DNA of 64,000 nucleotides from Chryseobacterium sp. IHB B 17019 (GTDB lineage: Bacteria > Bacteroidota > Bacteroidia > Flavobacteriales > Weeksellaceae). The notes below the pieces were generated by a model. That model did not search any database. It was not told the DNA's origin and worked only from the letters and a program-made list of their open reading frames with translations. The DNA is taken from contig NZ_CP013293.1 of assembly GCF_001456155.1 (NCBI RefSeq), positions 2,852,001 through 2,916,000 on the forward strand, written 5' to 3'. Each line of letters opens with the position of its first letter. Position 1 is the first letter of the stretch. This document shows, piece after piece, positions 45,584 through 54,057 of the stretch. The position numbers were made by a program, and so were the translations under genes.

Positions 45584-48502
45584 TTATTTTTTAATAAACT
45601 TAGATGTTAATACATCTTTTCCTTTATCTTCAATTGAAATTACATAAGCTCCTTTTATTAGCTCAGAAACATTAATCTGTCCGTTATTAATTGTTCCTTG
45701 TTTTACTAATTGTCCGGCGGCGCTGTAAATTTTGAAAGCTGCCTTATCAGATACTTTAGTAATATTTAAAACATCTGAAACAGGGTTAGGATAAGTCTGA
45801 ATGTCGTTTTTAGGACCAGCTACATCACTTGTTGCTAAAACAGTAGGTGTAATCAATACATTATAGTCTTCAACCTCTCCGTAAGTATAAGATGTACAAG
45901 CTGCAGGAGCCGTATTATAACGTAAAGCGACTCTCATTTTTAACATTTTGTTTTGAACTGCTGTAGCCGGCACTGGGAATATATTGCTTACTGTAGCCGT
46001 TGTATTTGGAGTTGAATTCAATACCATTTCACCGGTTTCAAAAGTTCCGCTTCTGTCGAAATCAATCCAAACTCTTACCCCTTCCGGATAAACATCAACC
46101 GGCCAGGTTTTAGTTACTGACACTACATTATTTGTTGATCCACTTACAAGATTGATCACCTTCGTAGCATCTGTTCCGTAATCTGTATATGTACTAGCTC
46201 CCGAAGTATTATTAATGTTTGCCAATGTTACATTAGAAATATATTCTTCAGAAGGGTCAGATGAAGTAAGGCTGCAATATGTAACAGAAGAAGTAGTTAT
46301 GAATTGATTATTTGTACCATAAGCACCTGGAGTTCCAGAACAGATGGTTGATACCTGAAGATCATATTTAGTACCTTCTTCCAATCCTGATAAAATTATA
46401 TAACTGCTTGGTGATGATGCATTCTGCCACACTGTTTCAGTAACTTTTTTGTATCTGATCTGATAAGTAGCTCCAATAGCAGGAGTCCAGCTTACCATTG
46501 CAGAAGATGCTGTAATACCGCTTACTACAATATTTGCAGGAGCAGTTGTGCTACATGGCGCAGCAGCTGTTACCAATACCTGCTTGATTGTATAAAAAAT
46601 ATTCCCGATAGCAGAAATTCTTACTTTAATATTCTGTCCGTTCAATGCTGCAGGGAAAGTAAAGTTCTCAGCCCCATCATTTGGAGTGGAAGCAGAAAGT
46701 ACTGACCAAGTCGTTCCGTTGTCTGTGGTATAATCAATTTTAACGTTAGCTGCATTGTATGGAGCAGCGGCAGTTCCTGCAGCATCCCATAATAATGGAG
46801 CCGATAAATTGTGATAAACCTGAGTCGAGTTTATTCTGAAAGGTCCATTGTTTCCTACCGTTACAGTTACAATATCACTTTGTGTCTGCTGAGAAGTTAA
46901 AACAGGGTTATTGTCTCTTACTGTTAACACAAAATTTGTAGCTCTTGCTACATTCGATACTGTTTCCCAATCTGCAGGAACTGTAAGATTACCTGCCAAT
47001 ACTGATGAGAATTTAGGGAAGTATCTTGTATTTCCGGTTGCTGTAGGAGTTAAGGATCTAAATAATGCTCCTGTTGCATTATTCCCTGTAACACCTGTCA
47101 CTGGAGTAGAGCCACTGTCAAACTGTTCCCAAGTATACGTCATTGGATTATTTTCAGGATCCGTAGCTGTTGCTGTTAAAACAAATGCTGTTCCTTTTGG
47201 AATTGTATAATCTGTAAGAGCCCCGATTACAGGAGGATTATTTGTAACCGTGGTTTCGATATCACAAGTTGTAGTGGAAAGATTGTCTTCAACCTGTAAA
47301 ATGCTCGCCACATGGAAATAAGCATCTGAATGCATCTGAACATTTGCCCCAGCAACAATACCTGCATATCCCATAATTGTAGATCCGGAGGCAGGTTCCA
47401 TATTTACCCCTGTACCTTCAATGTTATGCGAGAATGTGTGGTTAGCGCCTAGCTGGTGACCCAGTTCGTGGGCTACATAGTCAATATCGAAGTTGTCTCC
47501 TTCTGGAATACCATCTGCAGGAGATGTATACCCAGAACCTTTACCTTTAGGCTCTGCTGTTGTAGGGTCTGTACATACACAACCAATACATCCGGCATTA
47601 CCACCACCTCCGGATGCTCCGAATAAGTGACCGATATCATAATTAGCATTTCCAACGTTTGTAGTCAATGTATTTTGAAGCTCAAGGTTCCATGCCCCTG
47701 CTGCTCCTGATGAAGCCGGAGAATATGGATCTGTTGCTGCGTTTGTGTAAATTACTGCCGGAAAATTCTGTACAATTAAATGTAATGCAAAATCTTTTTC
47801 GAATACACCATTTACTCTTGTCATAGTAGCATTGATTGCTGCCAATGCGCCTGCTACTGTCCCCCCATGGAATTGTGTATATTCCCCTGTCACAGACATT
47901 GCCAATCTCATGGTTCTGTATTTCTGATCAGAGCTTTTGGCAAAATTTGTAGGTTGGTTCGTAAAAGATTTACCTTTTGAATATAAAGCGTCTATTTGCT
48001 TTTTTGACAAAGCGCTTTCGTTCATACTACAAAGAAAACCGCCTGGAGTTTTATTTGTCTTCGGATGTACTCCGTAGATTGTTTTGTCTGTGTTTTGAGG
48101 CTCAATGAACTCATAAACTCCGTCTTTTACCATCATTGACTGAAAGTCATTCGGAGCTACAGAGAATCTTACATATTTTGAAGGATCATCTACCCCCACT
48201 CCAACATAGGATCCTAATTGATATCTATCCGCCAATTCTTTGACTACCACCGGAGAACTGTAAACTGCAAATTTTTCGATCTTACCATCTAACGTTGGTA
48301 AAGAAATTTCTACAGGTTTTGCGTTTCTCCCCGTTTCCTGAGCACTTGCAAGTTGAGTTCTTATTGTGTTAAGATCCAACTTATAGTAACTTCTTACATT
48401 AGAAGATTTTTCTGATCTTCCTTCAAATGTAGCTGGAGACCATTGTGCAAACATGGTTCCTCCTATCAAACTACAAAATAAAGTAGTAATGAGTTTTTTC
48501 AT
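45584..48502 (-). CDS. T9SS-secreted reprolysin-like metalloprotease, short form
   Basis: A 972-residue paralogue of the giant protease at 36526. Signal peptide MKKLITTLFCSLIGGTMFAQ, a propeptide with SLPTLDGKIEKFAVYSSP, and a catalytic domain with HELGHQLGANH (first His at about 345) and GSTIMGYAG. After an Ig-like stretch there is one FN3 (APANIVVSGITASSAMVSW) and one GEVED domain (TYGEVEDYNV), then the T9SS sorting domain (QTYPNPVSDVLNITKVSDK to SKFIKK). This simple module set probably resembles the ancestral form of the pair. A TATTTTTG box lies at 48522-48529, about 20 bases upstream of the start. Confidence 0.92.
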   Translation of the reverse strand: MKKLITTLFCSLIGGTMFAQWSPATFEGRSEKSSNVRSYYKLDLNTIRTQLASAQETGRNAKPVEISLPTLDGKIEKFAVYSSPVVVKELADRYQLGSYVGVGVDDPSKYVRFSVAPNDFQSMMVKDGVYEFIEPQNTDKTIYGVHPKTNKTPGGFLCSMNESALSKKQIDALYSKGKSFTNQPTNFAKSSDQKYRTMRLAMSVTGEYTQFHGGTVAGALAAINATMTRVNGVFEKDFALHLIVQNFPAVIYTNAATDPYSPASSGAAGAWNLELQNTLTTNVGNANYDIGHLFGASGGGGNAGCIGCVCTDPTTAEPKGKGSGYTSPADGIPEGDNFDIDYVAHELGHQLGANHTFSHNIEGTGVNMEPASGSTIMGYAGIVAGANVQMHSDAYFHVASILQVEDNLSTTTCDIETTVTNNPPVIGALTDYTIPKGTAFVLTATATDPENNPMTYTWEQFDSGSTPVTGVTGNNATGALFRSLTPTATGNTRYFPKFSSVLAGNLTVPADWETVSNVARATNFVLTVRDNNPVLTSQQTQSDIVTVTVGNNGPFRINSTQVYHNLSAPLLWDAAGTAAAPYNAANVKIDYTTDNGTTWSVLSASTPNDGAENFTFPAALNGQNIKVRISAIGNIFYTIKQVLVTAAAPCSTTAPANIVVSGITASSAMVSWTPAIGATYQIRYKKVTETVWQNASSPSSYIILSGLEEGTKYDLQVSTICSGTPGAYGTNNQFITTSSVTYCSLTSSDPSEEYISNVTLANINNTSGASTYTDYGTDATKVINLVSGSTNNVVSVTKTWPVDVYPEGVRVWIDFDRSGTFETGEMVLNSTPNTTATVSNIFPVPATAVQNKMLKMRVALRYNTAPAACTSYTYGEVEDYNVLITPTVLATSDVAGPKNDIQTYPNPVSDVLNITKVSDKAAFKIYSAAGQLVKQGTINNGQINVSELIKGAYVISIEDKGKDVLTSKFIKK

Positions 48503-48670
48503 ATAAGGATATTTTAATATTCAAAAATAATCATACATTTCTTAAAAATTGAAAAAATTATTAATTATTTTGATGCATGTTGATAAATTAATCAATTCAA
48601 ATGCTATATTTTGATAATTAAAATACTTTCAAACTTATATGTTTTTTTTTGATTTATACTTGACATAAAA

Positions 48671-48700
48671 CAAAAATCCCCGGAGAAATTTCCGGGGATC
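48671..48700 (-). terminator. Terminator after the second M43 protease gene
   Basis: ATCCCCGGA and TCCGGGGAT form a 9-bp stem followed by a T run on the minus strand. Confidence 0.85.
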
Positions 48701-48722
48701 ATATTTATATAAAGATTACTTA

Positions 48723-50735
48723 TTATTTCTTGATGAACTTAATGTTTTCAGAAATATTATTGTCTTTAATTGTAATGATATAAGTTCCTTTAACCAAATC
48801 AGCTACTCTTACCTGTTTATTGTTAATAACTCCTCCTTTTACCAATTGCCCTACTGCATTGTGAATTTCAAACGTAGCCTTGTTTGATACTTTTGTAATA
48901 TTCAATATATCTGAAGCAGGATTTGGATAGATACCAAATGTTTCTTCTTTTACAGTTTCACCGGTAGCTAAAACTTGCGCTTTAAGAAGTCTGCTTTGAG
49001 TGGTTGTAAAGCTTGAGCCTGAAACTAAAGTTGTTCCGGATGTTGATTTAACATTATAATATCCACCATATAAGGAGAATCCGTCACCGTATGAATCATT
49101 TATAGTAAATGTATAACATTCATTAGGATTTAATGTCCAGTTCTGCGTAATTAGAGCAGGAAGAGGAGTCGTTGTAGTCGGGCTTGGTACATCTGGATAA
49201 TTGTTACCACTATAAACCGTAGTTCCTGTACTATTTTTCAACGTCCATGATATTTCAGAACCGTAGTAATCTAATTGAAGATTAAATACTACATTGGTTT
49301 CAACATTAGCAGGCGTACCCACATAACTTCCAGTAGCTGTATTGTTAGAAACTCTTTGATCAGTTCCACCATTTGCTGAAGCGATACTTACCGTCACAGG
49401 TCCTGCAGCTGTACCCGCTACGACAGGAATATTTATAAGTTGAGATTTGTCCTGAACCAAATTTCCGGTCCAAATATAGGATTGAGAACTCCCATTAATT
49501 GAATAATTAATTGTAGCAGATGTCAAAGGGCTTGTTCCTCTATTAAAAAGAGATACCTGTAAAGCCTGAGGCGTACTGCAATTTGGAGTCCCACAAGCTC
49601 TCTCTAATTTTACTTCTGCATCATTTGCAAACAACTGAATAGCAACATCTTTTGTGGAAGTCTTCAATGAGGCTCTTCTAGGAGAATTATTCATTACAGC
49701 TGTAAGTCTAGCTGTTTGATCCACTGTAAAAATATTCATACAAGTATCATCAGTGTAGTCCATATAGTTTTGAACCATTTCAAAAACTGCAGGATTGTCA
49801 CAACTTGGGGTAGCAGCAGGACAACCAAAGTTTTTAGTATGTGCAGTTGGTGTATCAGCACAATAATCCGATGCACAAGCACCATCCCCCCAAATATGTC
49901 TTAAGCCTAAAAAATGACCAACTTCGTGAGTCATTGTTCTTCCTTTATCATAAGGAGCTGATAAAAGGAATCCTGTACCATAATCACTACTTCCGAATGT
50001 TTTATAGGTAGCGACAACTCCGTCAGTAAAATTAGGGCCTCCAACCGGATCTAAGCCCTGAAGACCAGAACCATCCGGAAATTGAGCATATCCTAAAATC
50101 CCGGTATCCGGTGCTGCAAATGAAAGACTCCACATATTCATATATTGAGTTGGGTCCCAAATTGTCTCAGGTTTTACAAAAGCTTCAATAGCATCTCTAT
50201 TGAAAGTAGATTGACACATTTTTACCCTATCAATCCCGTTTGTAGGATTTCCGTTAGGATCTACTTTTGCCAATGCGAACTGTATCTGTGTATCTGCACC
50301 TACTGCACTTGAATTAAATCCCGGAGTTCCTGCCAATTTACGAAAATCGTTATTCATTACCGTTATTTGGGACATTACTTGTTCATCTACAATATTGGGA
50401 GCAGTACCATAGGCCTGTCCTCCGTGAATAACATGCACAACTACAGGAATTGTAATGATATTACCATTTTGAGATTTATTAGTTTTTGCTTTTTCAACTA
50501 AAGGTTTCAACCAAGCTTCAAATTGATCAACAGACATTCTGCCAGGGAAAGCGCTTCTTAAAAATTCTTCATATTCTGTAGAGCTGCACCTTTCAAATCC
50601 ATGGGATTTTGCCAGTTCTTGCGGTGTCTTTTCAACTCCAAAATGTTTAGTTCCTTTATTAATTTGTGCGTTAATAAATCCTACACAGAGTATAGGTAAC
50701 AAAAAAAGAGTTCTTAAAGTAGTAGATTTTCTCAT
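48723..50735 (-). CDS. T9SS-secreted zinc metalloprotease, M43 (pappalysin-like), copy B
   Basis: A 670-residue paralogue of the protease at 43291, differing at scattered positions. It has the same signal (TLFLLPILCVGFINAQ), the zinc motif MTHEVGHFLGLRHIWGD (first His at about 270), the Met-turn NYMDYTDDTCMN, and the T9SS sorting domain IYPNPASDILNITKVSNK to IKFIKK. It is the first gene of the four-protease array in transcription order. Each gene has its own terminator, so the four are probably separate transcripts. M43 proteases of this type cleave matrix-like proteins; the substrate here is not known. Confidence 0.92.
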   Translation of the reverse strand: MRKSTTLRTLFLLPILCVGFINAQINKGTKHFGVEKTPQELAKSHGFERCSSTEYEEFLRSAFPGRMSVDQFEAWLKPLVEKAKTNKSQNGNIITIPVVVHVIHGGQAYGTAPNIVDEQVMSQITVMNNDFRKLAGTPGFNSSAVGADTQIQFALAKVDPNGNPTNGIDRVKMCQSTFNRDAIEAFVKPETIWDPTQYMNMWSLSFAAPDTGILGYAQFPDGSGLQGLDPVGGPNFTDGVVATYKTFGSSDYGTGFLLSAPYDKGRTMTHEVGHFLGLRHIWGDGACASDYCADTPTAHTKNFGCPAATPSCDNPAVFEMVQNYMDYTDDTCMNIFTVDQTARLTAVMNNSPRRASLKTSTKDVAIQLFANDAEVKLERACGTPNCSTPQALQVSLFNRGTSPLTSATINYSINGSSQSYIWTGNLVQDKSQLINIPVVAGTAAGPVTVSIASANGGTDQRVSNNTATGSYVGTPANVETNVVFNLQLDYYGSEISWTLKNSTGTTVYSGNNYPDVPSPTTTTPLPALITQNWTLNPNECYTFTINDSYGDGFSLYGGYYNVKSTSGTTLVSGSSFTTTQSRLLKAQVLATGETVKEETFGIYPNPASDILNITKVSNKATFEIHNAVGQLVKGGVINNKQVRVADLVKGTYIITIKDNNISENIKFIKK

Positions 50736-50834
50736 TTTAAAAATAATTTTAGAAATGTAAATATATTAATTATTTGTTATTTTATTTGAATACTTTTGAC
50801 ATAAATACACTTTTTAATAAATATAAATCAAAAT

Positions 50835-51317
50835 ATGATCAAATTAATATTAATATTTTTAATTTCAATTATCAGTATTTCATGTAACTCTCAAGTGAAA
50901 ACTTTGAACCATGGAAATAAATCAACCATTTCTAAAAAAATGACGAAAATCGATAAAATTGAACTTACAGAAAGAACCAGAGGTATAAATAGAATCATTA
51001 TTTATACATCAACATCAAAAATGTTTTCAGACAACGGTCAGGAGACCAAAGAAAAGCTTTTACCAGCAGAATGGGAAAAGATAATCAAAGTGGCAACCCT
51101 CATTGATCTGTCGAAAATATCATCTTTCCAGGCTCCCACAACGGGAAGATTCTCAGACAAAGCATTAGCTTCTACAGTAATAATTACCTCAAATGGGAAA
51201 ACTTACGAATCAGGATCCTTTGACGCAGGAATTCCCCCAAAGGAATTGGAGGAATTATATTTATTATTAAAAGGTAAAATTCAAAAATTTAAGCCTGCAG
51301 TACCTGAAAGACGTTAA
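50835..51317 (+). CDS. Small lipoprotein of unknown function
   Basis: A 160-residue protein with a lipoprotein signal (MIKLILIFLISIISISCNSQ, lipid-modified Cys at 17). I do not recognise the mature domain; it has ASTVIITSNGKTYESGSFDA and ends in a basic tail. It is divergent from the protease array and converges with the next minus-strand gene, the two stops overlapping. A TACTTTTG box lies at 50791-50798. Confidence 0.7.
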   Translation: MIKLILIFLISIISISCNSQVKTLNHGNKSTISKKMTKIDKIELTERTRGINRIIIYTSTSKMFSDNGQETKEKLLPAEWEKIIKVATLIDLSKISSFQAPTTGRFSDKALASTVIITSNGKTYESGSFDAGIPPKELEELYLLLKGKIQKFKPAVPERR

Positions 51318-51973
51318 AACTTATAAGCAACATTCCACGCAAATCCCATTCCGAATTTTGAAGAACTTTTTCCAAAGCCAGGAACTATCATTGGCTGAAT
51401 ATCGTCTTGTTTTGTGGTGAAAACCAAATATCTGGGTTGAAGATTAACATCAATATAAAAATTAGACTCAAACAGCTGAACCCTTCCTCCAATGGTACCT
51501 TCCATCCAATACGATGATTGTGTAGAAGAAGGAAATGCTATAGATGAGCTGCTGCCTCCAAAACCTCTTACAGGAACAGCCATATATTCCTGGGTGTAGA
51601 ATGAACCTGCTATTTTTCCACCGGCATAGAAGCCATTAAACTCATTTTGAGGATCTTTCGCCAACATATAAAACGCTCCCAGTTTCAGAAACGGGCCGTT
51701 GGCTTTCGCATCATAGCTGTTTTTATTATAAATATTGGATTCAAAACCGGCCTCGATGACACCGTGAATATTATTAGTAATTTTAGATGAAATAAACCCC
51801 TGGTACAGTTTTCTATCCGAAAAAAATGAAACTCCCGTGTTGAGAACATCAAAACCAACCATAAAATTGGGTTCATATTTCCATTTTTCTTTTTTTGCCT
51901 CTTTTTCCTCCTGAGCAAAGCTCAAAAGGCTGATTAAGCTAAAAAAGAAGGTAAAGATTAGTCTTGTCTTCAT
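51314..51973 (-). CDS. DUF6048-like outer-membrane beta-barrel protein
   Basis: A 219-residue protein with a signal peptide (MKTRLIFTFFFSLISLLSFA) and alternating beta strands ending in an aromatic residue (GMGFAWNVAYKF), as in outer-membrane barrels. The pairing with the lipoprotein gene upstream and rlmD beyond it matches the DUF6452-DUF6048 arrangement of flavobacteria; I assign the family from that context and general appearance. Its start overlaps the upstream gene by 35 bases. The function is unknown. Confidence 0.7.
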   Translation of the reverse strand: MKTRLIFTFFFSLISLLSFAQEEKEAKKEKWKYEPNFMVGFDVLNTGVSFFSDRKLYQGFISSKITNNIHGVIEAGFESNIYNKNSYDAKANGPFLKLGAFYMLAKDPQNEFNGFYAGGKIAGSFYTQEYMAVPVRGFGGSSSSIAFPSSTQSSYWMEGTIGGRVQLFESNFYIDVNLQPRYLVFTTKQDDIQPMIVPGFGKSSSKFGMGFAWNVAYKF

Positions 51974-52421
51974 TCTCTATAAAGTTTTGTCCGGCTTCTA
52001 TACTTTTCACCGGAGTAGTTGTTGTAGGGTCTAATACAGAATTCAAATTTTCATAGGTCTTTTTCACGCCACATCCGGGAGAAACATACGTAGATTTTGT
52101 TGTATAATTTATTCTGATTTTTGATTCAGTTCCTTTGTCTGACACTCTGAAATAAACATCCGTATAAGGAGAGTCATCAACACGCAAAGGTATAACCCTG
52201 GAAGTGATAGCGGTTTGTTTTCCGAGTTGAACCTTTCCGGAACCGTAGTCTACTGCCACATACAGAGAATCCAATGTTTTTTCTTTTCCTGTTTCAAAAT
52301 TTTTAAAAGAAACTTTCATTCTCGGGGTTCCTTCTCCACTTTCGCAAATATCGTCGTCTCCACCGCATGAAAACAGCAGGCCGATAAAGCAGACAGCTAT
52401 TAGGAATTTAAAATATTTCAT
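51939..52421 (-). CDS. DUF6452-like lipoprotein
   Basis: A 160-residue lipoprotein with signal MKYFKFLIAVCFIGLLFSCG (lipid-modified Cys at 19), followed by acidic GDDDICESGEGTPRMKVSF. It lies between rlmD and the barrel-like gene, the usual place of DUF6452 proteins in flavobacteria; the family name is inferred from this. The two envelope proteins overlap in sequence and are probably co-translated and may act together. Confidence 0.7.
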   Translation of the reverse strand: MKYFKFLIAVCFIGLLFSCGGDDDICESGEGTPRMKVSFKNFETGKEKTLDSLYVAVDYGSGKVQLGKQTAITSRVIPLRVDDSPYTDVYFRVSDKGTESKIRINYTTKSTYVSPGCGVKKTYENLNSVLDPTTTTPVKSIEAGQNFIENEDKTNLYLLF

Positions 52422-52493
52422 CTGTATAATTTTATTTTTTGGTCAGATGGAACTTTCGTTCATGTTATCTGATCTTTTTCAAATTTAAATAAA

Positions 52494-53903
52494 TTATTTT
52501 TTAATCAGTAAAGCAATATTTTCCACATGATGAGTTTGTGGGAACATATCTACCGGTAAAATCTTTACTACTGTGTAATGTTCTTTCATTAAAGCTAAAT
52601 CTCTGGCCTGAGTTGCAGAATTACAGCTTACATACACCACTTTCTCAGGGGAAAGCTTTAAAATCTGCTCTACCACTTTCTGATGCATCCCATCTCTCGG
52701 TGGATCTGTGATCAATACATCTGCTTTTGGATGATTAGCAAGGAACTCGTCATTGAAAATATCCTTCATATCTCCGCAGTAGAAAGAAGTATTAGTTAGT
52801 CCGTTCAGTTCTGCGTGCTCGATGGCTGCGTCGATGGCTTCCTGTACGGATTCTATACCGATTACATGCTTTGCCTTTCTCGCAACATATTGTGCGATAG
52901 TCCCCGTTCCTGTGTATAAATCATAAACAACTTCATCACCTTTTAAGTCTGCAAATTCAAGGGTTTTTCTGTAAAGTTCCAATGCTTGTTTATAATTGGT
53001 CTGAAAGAATGATTTGGGTCCTATTTTAAATTTTAAACCATCCATTTCCTCCATTAAAAAGCCATCTCCGAAATAAACATTGATATTTAAATCATAGATT
53101 GAATCATTCGGTTTTGGATTTATTGCATACACCAGGGTTTTAATTTGCGGGAATGCCTCCAATAAGAAATCAAAAAGCTTTTCTCTGTTTTCTTTTTCCT
53201 CTCTGTAAAGCTGGAAAAGAACCATCCAATCGCCTTTTGAGTTTTGTCTCATCATTAAAGTCCTTAAAAAACCTTCATGATTTTTTACATCAAAAAAGTC
53301 TAAGCCATTCTTCACGGCATATTCTTTTACCGCCAGTCTTATTGCATTGGAAGGATCTTCCTGAAGGAAACATTCTTTAAGATCAAGAATCTTACTCCAC
53401 ATCCCCGGAATATGGAATCCTAAGGCATCTTTATTCCCAAAATTTTCTTCAGAGCTTATTTCATACTGAGTAAGCCAACGGGCATTCGAGAAAGAGAATT
53501 CCATTTTATTTCTATAAAAATACTGCTCTTCAGAACCTAAAATAGGAATTGTTTCGAAGTTTTCAATTCCTCCGATTCTTTTGATATTATTATAAACTTC
53601 TTCCTGCTTGAAGCTCAGTTGCTTTTCATAGCTCATATTCTGCCATTTGCAGCCACCGCAAACGCTGAAGTGGATACATTTCGGCTTTACTCTGTAAGGT
53701 GATTCCTGCAGAATTTCCATAGCTTCACCTTCATAGTATTTTGATTTTGCTTTTTTTACTCTTACATTCACAATATCTCCGGGAATTGCTCCGGAAACCA
53801 TTACTGTTTTCCCTTCTTCCGTTCTGCCTATTGCAATACCTTTTGCTCCTGCATTTAAGAGTTTTATATTTTCAAGAATTATATTTTTCTTATTTCTTTT
53901 CAT
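52494..53903 (-). CDS. rlmD: 23S rRNA (uracil-1939-C5)-methyltransferase RlmD
   Basis: An SAM-dependent rRNA methyltransferase with an Fe-S cluster. I take the ATG at 53903 (MKRNKKNIILENIKLLNAGA); the longer frame would begin inside a leader hairpin. A TRAM domain (GIAIGRTEEGKTVMVSGAIP) is followed by the cluster ligands in CIHFSVCGGCKWQNM, the SAM-binding YDLYTGTGTIAQYVA and the catalytic Cys in VYVSCNSATQARDL. At 469 residues it has the family length. The two small envelope-protein genes follow it. Confidence 0.93.
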   Translation of the reverse strand: MKRNKKNIILENIKLLNAGAKGIAIGRTEEGKTVMVSGAIPGDIVNVRVKKAKSKYYEGEAMEILQESPYRVKPKCIHFSVCGGCKWQNMSYEKQLSFKQEEVYNNIKRIGGIENFETIPILGSEEQYFYRNKMEFSFSNARWLTQYEISSEENFGNKDALGFHIPGMWSKILDLKECFLQEDPSNAIRLAVKEYAVKNGLDFFDVKNHEGFLRTLMMRQNSKGDWMVLFQLYREEKENREKLFDFLLEAFPQIKTLVYAINPKPNDSIYDLNINVYFGDGFLMEEMDGLKFKIGPKSFFQTNYKQALELYRKTLEFADLKGDEVVYDLYTGTGTIAQYVARKAKHVIGIESVQEAIDAAIEHAELNGLTNTSFYCGDMKDIFNDEFLANHPKADVLITDPPRDGMHQKVVEQILKLSPEKVVYVSCNSATQARDLALMKEHYTVVKILPVDMFPQTHHVENIALLIKK

Positions 53904-53937
53904 TAAAAGATTTCTATTGTTCGTATTGTTTTTATAA

Positions 53938-53969
53938 ACTTTGTCAAAGATTTTCAACTTTGACAAAGT
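53938..53969. promoter_or_regulatory. Perfect 12-bp inverted repeat in the rlmD leader
   Basis: ACTTTGTCAAAG (53938-53949) and CTTTGACAAAGT (53958-53969) are exact inverted repeats with an 8-base loop. They lie about 35 bases upstream of the rlmD start. The site could be an operator or an mRNA hairpin; no T run follows, so it is not a terminator. Confidence 0.5.
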
Positions 53970-54009
53970 GTGTGTCGAAACTCACATTTCAGTTTGCAAA
54001 AATACAATA

Positions 54010-54041
54010 AAAAAAACCTTATCTGAAGACAAGGTTTTTAT
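54010..54041 (-). terminator. Terminator after the thioredoxin-fold lipoprotein gene
   Basis: AAAAACCTT and AAGGTTTTT form a stem around ATCTGAAGAC, flanked by A and T runs. Confidence 0.75.
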
Positions 54042-54057
54042 ATATACTCAATTTAAA

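Noticed and set aside
53904..53966. Upstream start of rlmD
   Set aside because: The extra 21 residues fall in the leader hairpin and are not typical of RlmD.
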